Part shown: piece by piece, positions 56,135 to 64,000 of the stretch | Numbering within the stretch: position 1 is the first letter of the stretch | Layout: every line of letters starts with the position of its first letter | Assembly: GCA_036674765.1 (NCBI GenBank) | Contig: JARVKI010000026.1 | Coordinates: 248,001-312,000 of the forward strand | Direction of reading: 5' to 3' | DNA length: 64,000 bases | Source of the DNA: Seiridium cupressi | Taxonomy: Eukaryota; Ascomycota; Sordariomycetes; Amphisphaeriales; Sporocadaceae | Translations under genes and position numbers: made by a program | Notes under the pieces: model-generated | What the model was told of the DNA's origin: nothing | The model's database searches: none | Seen by the model: only the letters and a program-made list of their open reading frames with translations

Positions 56135-56765
56135 AGATCTCTTCATCAAACCACGCGTATACGAAGACCAGCTTCAGACCCAAAGCGATTGGATGACTGA
56201 CGACATGGCCATGACGGGTTTTTTGGCGACTCGTATTGCTGTTAGCATGGATAGGTACTAGACGCAATCATTTGTGCAGCCGATATAAGACTCATGCCAG
56301 CTTTGAATTACAGTACTAGGAAGTCGTTGATACAAGGCAAGTAGCCAGGTTTTAACGTACTGGTGGGGATTCCGCAGTCCGGACCCTGACAGCGTGACAT
56401 TTTGACTGTTGATGGGATTTACGCGCAGGAAGAGAGACAAGATGATTCTTATTGGTACGTAAATGCACATTTACTGGTGGTGTGCTACATCGCATAGTAG
56501 AGAAATGTGGAGTTTCACGACATGGCCGACTTGGAGCCCATGGAAAAAACGTGCTTCTCTTTAGGCCTACCTTTGGCGACTTGACCGCGGGGTAGTGAGT
56601 GCACGTCCAAGATCTGATTCACTGCGACGACCCGACGGCGACGACCGCTTTCAAAGCATTTGACTTTCAATCTCTCGGGACTGGCAAGGCGACCATAAAC
56701 TTTTGTCCTTGAAAATTTCCGGCAATCCCTTCTTTTCCTTTTGACGCAGCTCTGGACAAGCTACC
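56135..56765. other. Intergenic, promoter region of MTA phosphorylase
   Basis: About 630 bp between the regulator stop and the MTAP start. No coding signal. Confidence 0.5.
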
Positions 56766-57885
56766 ATGACGTCCCTTCCTACCACATTCGACCGTGAGTG
56801 CTGCTCTACCCCTCCAAAATTTTTGACAACTACCCCACCATCGCGACAGAGACAAATGTCGCGACTCCTGGAGTATGCTATGGATGATCGCAATAGCCTC
56901 AGAGATCTAATATTGTGTCGCTTGCAGGCCCGGTCCACATTGCCGTGATTGGCGGCACTGGTCTCTACAAAATCGACGGTTACACACCCATCGCCGAGCT
57001 CAACCCTGAAACGCCCTGGGGCAAACCATCGGCCCCGATCTTGATCCTCGAGCACAACAGCGTACCTATCGCTTTCCTCGCCCGCCACGGCGCTCACCAC
57101 CAGTATGCTCCACACGAGGTGCCAACGCGCGCCAACATCGCCGCCCTGCGACACATCGGTGTCCGTTGCGTGGTTGCCTTCAGCGCCGTTGGCTCGCTGC
57201 AGGAGGAAATCAAGCCCATGGACTTTGTCGTGCCGGATCAGATCATCGACCGTACCAAGGGCATCCGGCCGTTCACCTTCTTCGAGGGTGGGCTCGTCGG
57301 CCATGTACCCTTCGGCGACCCCTTCGACAGCAAAATCGTGGGTGTGGTTAAGAAGTGTGCGGAAGCTATGCAAGGCGACGGTGTCAAGCTGCATGACAAG
57401 GGAACCGTCATCTGCATGGGTAAGTCCTGCTACCACCATGACACCGCTCTGCGATCTGCATTCCTAACTGGGTCATTGTTTTAGAGGGACCTCAATTCTC
57501 TACTCGTGCCGAGTCGAACCTATACCGCTCGTGGGGAGGATCCGTCATCAACATGTCGGCTCTTCCTGAGGCCAAGCTCGCTCGTGAGGCCGAGATGGCA
57601 TACCAAATGATCTGCATGGCTACCGATTACGACTGCTGGCACACTTCAGAGGATGTTGATGTCTCCATGGTCTTCCACTATATGAAGACGAATGGTGATA
57701 ACGCCAAGCGGTTGGTAGGTGCTGTATTGGACGAGTTGTCCCAAAAGGAGAACAGCGACTTGGTCACGGCCAAGCATTGGGAAGGTCAGAGCAAGAATGC
57801 GGTCTCATTCATGACGAAGCCCGAAGGACGGAACCCGGAGGCTTTGAAGAGGGCCGAATACTTGTTCCCCAACTTCTTGGACTAA
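56766..57885 (+). CDS. MTAP: S-methyl-5'-thioadenosine phosphorylase
   Basis: 306 residues, join(56766..56793,56928..57419,57485..57885). It splits methylthioadenosine, made in polyamine and ethylene-type reactions, into adenine and methylthioribose-1-phosphate for methionine salvage in the cytosol or nucleus. The short first exon ends TTFDR. The N-terminal VIGGTGLYKID, the phosphate/substrate site RHGAHHQYAPHEVPTRANI, VAFSAVGSLQEEIKPMDFV and the adenine site GPQFSTRAESNLYRSW with VINMSALPEAKLAREAEM are all intact. DYDCWH completes the purine pocket. The first intron (134 bp) is longer than most here and splits an Arg codon; the second splits the codon after CM. The length is normal for fungal MTAP and no lesion is seen. 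A core metabolic gene embedded in the accessory block. Confidence 0.96.
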
Positions 57886-58136
57886 TATCCTCATTCGAGA
57901 TCGTTTCGACTAATACGACGGTCAAACATCTGTTTCTTCATCACTAATAGATTAGCCGTGTGATGAGTCGAAAAGTGATACGTTACTTCCAAAGCCCTCC
58001 CAGAAGCCAAAGAATCATCCCATCCTGTTGTTTTCATGGTACCATCGTCATGCGGGTACATATGCATGGAGCATTACTGCCGCTAAACATCAACTTGACG
58101 AGAGTCAATTTTTCTGTTCTATATTTTTCTGTCCCG

Positions 58137-59762
58137 TCATACAACTGGTGCCCTCCTTTCAATGGATATTTCCATATCCTCAAAATATGAAATTCCACCC
58201 TTGTATACGTACTCTCCCGGCTTAACGATGTTTGGCCTGAAGGTACGGAAAAACTGCAGTGGCGCCTTGTACAACTCCATGTTCGCAATGTCGCGTCCCA
58301 AGCAGACCCGCGCACCATAACCAAAAGTCATGGAATACTTGTTGTATTCCTTTGCTTTCTCCACATCTAACCAGCGCTCTGGCCTGTACTCATCGGCATC
58401 TTCGCCATAGATGTTTGGGTCGCGGTGCACGATCCACGGGTTGCAGGTAACCTCCGTACCCTCGGGTACAAATTTGCCAAAAAGTTCCAATCCGCCTTTT
58501 GGTACCAAACGAGGGAATATGTTAGGCGCCGATGGGTTGAGACGCATGGCCTCTTTTACGCAGGCGACGTAATAAGGGCAGTGCTCTTGGACCTCCTCGT
58601 ACTGTGGCATGGGCGAGAGCTTCTTTGCCCGCGTCGCATTGTCGATCTCGGCCATCATCTTCTCGTAGACGTCAGGCCGTGACATGACCTGTTTCATAAA
58701 TGCTTGGAAAGCAGTGCCCGTGGTGTCTGCTCCTGCGAGAAGAACTAGCAGGATTTCGGCCTTGATGTATTCGAGATCCAAGGGTTCGCCTTTATCGTCT
58801 CGTGCTTCGATGAACCTGTCTCTGTAAGCATGTAGATATCTTATGTCGATCATGTAACGCGACGACTTACACCTGCAGAAGATCGATTCGGCCATCGCTC
58901 TTGCCAGTCTCAATGTCTTCATAACGCTGCTTAATAAGCTTGTCACGAAATCGCATCAAGGTACCAATTCCAGATTCCTGCTCGGGAGACGCAACCAGAT
59001 ATTTTCCCATGAATGTGCTCTTCACCCAATTCGTGAAGGGGTACAATCGGGCCATGATTCCAAAAGGCACCAGCCCATCATGAAAACCCTGGATCAATCC
59101 CTCGACATCCTTGGCCTGTTCAATGAATCCAAACGGCTCCCCAAAGCCTACCTCGGAGATGATGTCGTAGGCCATATACACCGCCCATGGCGAGAAGTCG
59201 AAAACCTTGCCATCCTTGGCAAACAGGTCACTAAGCTTGCCGATCCACTTCTCGATGTTGGAGTCGAGGAGCGGCTCCATCTTCTTGATGTTGGAGAAGG
59301 CGTAAGGGCTCGCCGCGATCTTCCGGAAGTGGGCGTGCACCTTGTGGTCCTGCATATTGAACAGCGACTCTGTCTCACCAAAGCTGCCCGTGATGTAGTG
59401 TTTGGACTTGTTGGCATTGCGACTGTAGATCTCGGGCAGCTTGGTTGCATCGCTCACGATGAGCATCGTAGGCGTGATGCGGATCACGGGTCCTGGCACA
59501 GATACTTCAGCACGAACTCTTGTGTTCTTTGGAACAAATCGCTGGGCTTACCATGTTTCTGGTGAAGCGCCCGTACAACCTCAGGCTCGTCCGTCTTGAC
59601 ATTATGGTATGCGATCCATAGCCGCGTGACGCTTCCCCAGAACGGACCTGGGAACTTGGCCAAAGGGTGGAAGACGCGATAGTATACTACCTGGTATACG
59701 ACCTTGAACAAGACGTAAGCCAGTCCCAGAAGGATGAAGTTGCTTCTGCTAAGCAACGCCAT
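58137..59762 (-). CDS. Cytochrome P450 monooxygenase (pisatin-demethylase-like)
   Basis: 505 residues, complement(join(58137..58821,58871..59492,59552..59762)). An alternative AG six bases further in, at 58815, would give 503. It has an N-terminal membrane anchor ([20 protein letters not shown]), then the hinge [13 protein letters not shown]. The I-helix is AGADTTG, the ExxR helix is [11 protein letters not shown], the PERW segment is [10 protein letters not shown], and the heme loop is [14 protein letters not shown] with Cys at about 451. The loop and the following [14 protein letters not shown] are like pisatin demethylase and related fungal P450s, which demethylate or hydroxylate aromatic compounds. 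Of the four P450 loci here it is the only one that is both complete and unbroken. It is convergent with MTAP. Confidence 0.93.
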
Positions 59763-62700
59763 GTTTTTCCTATCGCTACTACGACACGATATCTCGAATT
59801 ACTCAGTAGATACAGATACGACGACCAGTTCCCGACTCAGCAAAAAAAAAAAAAAAAAAAAAGAGAGAAAAAGAAAGCTTCAACAGATTCCCATCCGCCA
59901 GTGACATGTGAAGGAATTGGAGAGACAGGAAATAGTGGACGGATAATCATGCATGCTTTCGAGCTCGTCCAGTCAACTCCTTATCCAATCCATGGCAGCT
60001 CATTTCGAACCAGGCATAGTCGTCCACACCTCTTGGTAGGGATGCGAATTGAGTCTCCACTGGCCTACTTGACACGCACGGCGGAGGGGCATGCGGCATG
60101 ATAGATAGCAGGATGGATCTTGACCTGGCACTAACAGCTGATTGCACAAGAGCCAGGAGCGCACAAGTCAGGAAAGACATTTTGTCCTTGCGCAAGTTTG
60201 GCATGCGTTCGTCCTCTGCCATGCCCCGGGGCTGGTGGGTAAATGCGATCTACTGTTCTAAACCTGTTTAGTTATACCCTCCGTCGAGATCGCCGCTTGT
60301 TCGCCCTGGGCGAATTGACCGGGGCGGACAAACGGCCCAGGATGGAGTCTCTGGGTCTGTAGGATTCAGAAGTGCCGCTTGGCGCCCGAATTACGCACTT
60401 GGTGGATCTGAAACCTGAGCCCTGGTCCGCTTCACTCTACTACAGTAAGGTTTTCTTGGAAACAGACATTGCTGCTCGGTCAGCCTTGGTCAAATTGTTG
60501 TGTATCATCCCAACGGTCTTTTCTGGCTAGCCCGATGGCACTGGAAAGCTTTAGTCATTCCGGCAGTATATATCTCTTGGAATGACCAAGCATGCCTGCA
60601 AGAGAGCATCGTTGACCAGGGCTGCCAAACCAGTTTCTCGTCAGGAAGGCCTTCATTTGCAGATGAAACACGAATATCTGCCCATTCAATTGGACTGGAC
60701 GCTGTTTGAGCAGGTTATGCTGCAAAAGTACGTGCCTGGAACAAATGTAAAGCCCACAAGGCTGAGATGTAGAACATTCAGACCCAGGTATACTCTGTAT
60801 CCCTGACAGTGAATACATGGTGATTGCTCACAGCAGACAACTCTTGTCATGTGAGGACCCACCGCACAATCGACAGGCTGACTGCATTCTGGCCAAGTCG
60901 ACAAGTCTCCAGAACGAGTGAAGCACGACACAACAAAACATATGACTTCGCTTTGCAGTTTAATTACTCTTAGCTAACCGGTCAGCCCAGTTCTCTGACA
61001 CGGGATCCGGAAGCCCACTTGATTGCTTGGTTACATGGCAAGTCGTCGTAGCATTCCCCACTGCAGATCGCCTCTCCACGGCAGATCGCTTTCCCTCTCA
61101 CCATCCATGGAGGCTCTGTGGAGTTGGTTATCCTTGCTTTTTTCTCAGCCCTCTCTGCGCGCAGGTTGCGATTGGACGGATCGGAGGCCTAGGCTGTTGG
61201 GGGCGACGGGACTGGGTCTATACTAATGCAACGACGTTGTATCGTGTCTTGGAGTGGCGCTCGCGCATGCCAGCAGCTGCAGCGTATGAAGAGACAGGAG
61301 CACGTCACAAGAAACTGCACACTTCTCTAAGCCGCGCTAGCTTCGCACGTAGACAACTTAACAACATAATGAAAATAAATCTTTTTAAAAATATCAAGTT
61401 GTCGGACACATAATAATTGGTCTTACTACGAGCTTTAAGATTTTTACAATTTTTCTTTAATTTATATTACAGAGATTCGTTGGATTCCTATCAAATTAAG
61501 TGGGGATATGTGCAGTTTCTTGTGACGTGCTCCTGGAGGATGGTTACTTTTCCTGGTCCTCGGAACTGTGGTAGTTAGACAAAAAAAAAAAAAAAAAAAA
61601 AAAAAGGGCATGCATCAAACGACGTCGTGTCCTGCATTTACGCAGGCCATTGAATCAGGAAGCGTTTTAGCATGAGTAGAATGAACAATGTTCCGCTAGT
61701 CCGGTACCACGTATTTCGACAGGGTGAGGGATTTGGCCGAATCTCCTGCATGACAGGTCACATTCTGGAGACGATTGCATCAATCTGAAGTTCTACCCGA
61801 CAGGCGGGCACCTGGCACATTGATACATACATACATATCTGATATGTATTCGTGAGAACAAGCAAGTTGGTAGTACCCGGTCTCAGCAGGACATGGCAAC
61901 CAATCCGCTGCTACAGCATGGCCAGGTAATCGCTGCAACTATTCTGTGACGAGTTGCTTACATTAGTTCTAGTTTTGGATGTGATGCTTAGTCCCTCTCG
62001 GCTCTTTGTGAAACCAAGTATCGCAATGGACCACGAGCTGGCTATTTGCTCAACTAACAAAGCTCTGTATTCTAAACTTTCTAATGCATACACACGTGGG
62101 CCATGGCGAGCTATTCACGTGGAACTAGTCAGCCACATCCGATACATCTTTTTTCGACCCACATAACAACGACATATGTAGCTATGTGGTTCCCAGGAGT
62201 CAGGGTACCGTTCTAGTCTTCGGTCCTCGGCAGGTATCTTCGCTCAGTGTCTGTTCTCAGCGACGTCTGTCATCGCCTGGCCAACACCCTTGTCGAATAC
62301 CATGACTTAGTCAACCGCCTTCCGTCTCGAACTATGCCTCGTCGAGCAGTCTTTTGGTCAGGGGCGCTCGCTCATGGTGGAACGTCCTGTATTCGTACAC
62401 CTGTACCCACAGACTTCTAGTTACTATGTCTGGAAAAGGCCCCTGACGATCGATCGCCGGAGCATTCCATAGGACCGATATCCGGATTCAAAACGTGGTT
62501 CGGCACGTCTGATTTCGATTTACCCCGGACGATTGCAGATTCAAAGCTCCGGATGTCACAGGAACGGTAGGGGTCGGAGTTCGAAAGAACCATGTCAGGT
62601 CACTTCCAGCGTTCCAGAAGAAGTTTGCAGCCACTACCGGCAGCCGGCATATATACATGAGATGAATCGTGCATAGCTTTCGGGTGGAACCAGGGGAGAA

Positions 62701-63185
62701 TCCCCTGCTCCGACTCACTATTCATCGACAAACATGTACGTATGGCCTTGGCTTACGGACGGCCGTTGCAGTTGGGCGTTGAGAAATCCTAGATCAAGGC
62801 TAGCATTACTCGTCGTTTCCCGTTCTCAGCATGCCGTACCGAGTGCAACCTATGTATGATCGACGCTTAGACGTTCCTCTTTCACCAAATCTAAAAATCT
62901 ACTAGAGCCAATGACGATCTCGTCTTCACAACACTGGGTTGTTCCCTACCTTGGCGGCCTGGTCGGCCACGAGGAACTTAGTCGTGCATAGAATAAGAGG
63001 AGTTCTTCCAGAGAAACCAGGAACAACCTATTTTCGATCGCTTGAATACTTGCCATGTGGTTTTTAGACCAGACACACTGTTGTTGACCTCCTCGTAACT
63101 GCATCCTTCTCTGAATTTTGGTGTCTGGCTACGCCTGGTTCTACTATCATTTTTGTTGTTTGCCCTTGGGTTTTGATAACACAGG
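59763..63185. other. Gene-free region with a MITE-like element
   Basis: About 3.4 kb without a supported gene on either strand. It holds an A-run at about 59843-59862, the inverted-repeat element at 61295-61535 and a poly-A run at about 61580-61605. The last part is the promoter of the 7TM gene at the right edge. Confidence 0.5.
61295..61535. mobile_element. MITE-like element with perfect 27-bp terminal inverted repeats
   Basis: The 27 bases at 61295-61321 (starting CAGGAGCACGTC) are the exact reverse complement of 61509-61535. They enclose 187 bp of A/T-rich DNA with no coding potential. A shorter inverted pair (GACAACTT / AAGTTGTC) lies inside. Size and structure fit a miniature inverted-repeat element derived from a DNA transposon, or alternatively a long RNA hairpin. 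I cannot see a convincing target-site duplication: the flanks read GAGA and GAGG. No second copy was noticed in this window. Confidence 0.55.
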
Positions 63186-64000
63186 ATGGCCTTGGACTCT
63201 CAAGGCCACACGGTCTTGGCCGTAGCGGTTGTGTTTGGAATCATAACCCTGATTGCGATAACTCTGCGCATGTGGGCTCGAATCTTCCTGGTGAAGCATA
63301 CGGGTCCGGACGATGGTCAGTCATGGCCCCTCCTCGAGTTGACATATGGGAGTTGTGGTGTTGATTTTCCCACCATCATACTGACTATAATCATTTAGTA
63401 CTCATATGTATCGCGGCTCTCCTCTCCTGGGGTTTCATGGCGATGACCATCGCCGCAGTACAGCACGGACTCGGCCAACACATCACGGACGCCATGGCGC
63501 AGGAGAACAACGACCTGACGGCCTACGCGCAAGCGGTATGGATCAGTTCCATCTTCTACAATGCGACTCTAGGATTCATCAAGATCTCAGTGCTGGCCCT
63601 GTACATGCGGCTGGGCGACCGGCTTCTACGACGTCTGGCCCTCGTCATGATCGGCGTGGTGGCCTGCCAGGCGGGCGGCAATGTCATGGCCTGCATCTTT
63701 GAGTGTTCGCCCGTGGCGGCCGCCTATGACCAGTCCATCACGGACAAGAAGTGCATGAACATCAACGCATTCTATCTCGCAAACGCCGCCGTCAATATCT
63801 CCACGGATCTGTTGACGTACACGCTGCCCATCAAGCTCCTCATCAACCTACAGATGCCGCGGAGACAGAAGATCGGGTTGGGCCTCATCTTGTGCCTGGG
63901 TCTCTTGTAAGTCTCTAGCCATTCATCCATATCCTCGGAAGCAGTACTACATTCGAGAGGAACGGGAGGCTGACTGTGCGACCAGTGCATGCGTATCTTC
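63186..64000 (+). CDS. Fungal rhodopsin-like integral membrane protein, 5' part (cut by window end)
   Basis: The gene continues past the window. Visible exons are 63186..63315, 63399..63906 and 63986..>64000, with introns of 83 and 79 bp. The N-terminal TM helix (LAVAVVFGIITLIAITLRMWAR) is followed by the GPDD motif, whose last codons are split by intron 1. Then come LICIAALLSWGFMAMTIAAV, the conserved QHGLGQHI segment, AVWISSIFYNATLGFIKISV with LALYMRL, LALVMIGVVACQAGGNVMAC, the FECSPVAAAYD loop and INAFYLANAAVNISTDLLTY. The set matches the fungal rhodopsin-like (PTH11-related) family and is the second such gene in the window, more typical than the one at 40139. No lesion in the part seen. 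Confidence 0.9.

Noticed and set aside
1..64000. tRNA genes, CRISPR arrays or a PKS/NRPS core gene
   Set aside because: I looked for B-box-like GGTTCGA pieces in tRNA context, regular spaced repeats and large modular enzymes. The few GGTTCGA matches noticed lie inside coding genes, and no array or core synthase is visible.

Overview
The window is nuclear DNA of a filamentous ascomycete. The protein set (STE20-type PAK kinase with CRIB domain, Zn2Cys6 regulators, fungal rhodopsin-like 7TM proteins, a DUF6594-type protein, several P450s, a hybrid histidine kinase) and the 47-100 bp GT-AG introns with CTAAC/CTGAC-like branch points point to Pezizomycotina, most likely a Sordariomycete. That placement is inferred from gene style and was not searched. 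A 10-N gap flanked by homopolymer runs (about 30.26-30.52 kb) shows this is a draft assembly, so single-base lesions below could be either real or sequence errors.

Layout. 0-10.3 kb is an accessory block: the 3' end of a P450 (<1-1123), an MmgE/PrpD-family protein (1903-3336), a Zn2Cys6 regulator whose first intron lacks an AG acceptor (3519-4855), a decarboxylase-type amidohydrolase with a leader peptide and two in-frame stops (5547-6683), an F-box-like hypothetical (7631-8941) and a DmpA-type P1 peptidase with one frameshift (9089-10293). 11-31.9 kb is mostly housekeeping: hydroxyacid-oxoacid transhydrogenase (11042-12650), a STE20 PAK kinase (13816-17004), a vigilin/Scp160 multi-KH protein (21119-24954), a divergent C2H2-like protein spliced from four exons (25974-28401), a possible small spliced gene (29013-29438), the assembly gap, and a polyol-dehydrogenase-type SDR (30764-31864).

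31.9-40.1 kb is gene-poor and holds a decayed P450 (36990-38604). 40-59.8 kb is again accessory and rich in sensing and regulatory genes: a rhodopsin-like 7TM protein (40139-41416), an O-methyltransferase (42488-43910), a GAF hybrid histidine kinase (45725-48589), a second P450 relic (48764-49240), a DUF6594-type protein (49726-50772) beside two repeat tracts, a Ser/Thr-rich ORF, an arrestin-like protein (52235-53350), a second Zn2Cys6 regulator (54436-56134), MTA phosphorylase (56766-57885) and an apparently intact P450 (58137-59762). 59.8-63.2 kb is non-coding apart from a 241-bp MITE-like element with perfect 27-bp inverted ends. The window ends inside another rhodopsin-like gene (63186->64000).

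Four P450 loci and three other tailoring-type enzymes (amidohydrolase, MmgE/PrpD, O-methyltransferase) sit near two Zn2Cys6 regulators, but there is no PKS, NRPS or terpene-synthase core gene, so a biosynthetic cluster is not demonstrated. Five loci carry coding lesions and a sixth has a broken splice acceptor, nearly all of them in the accessory blocks.
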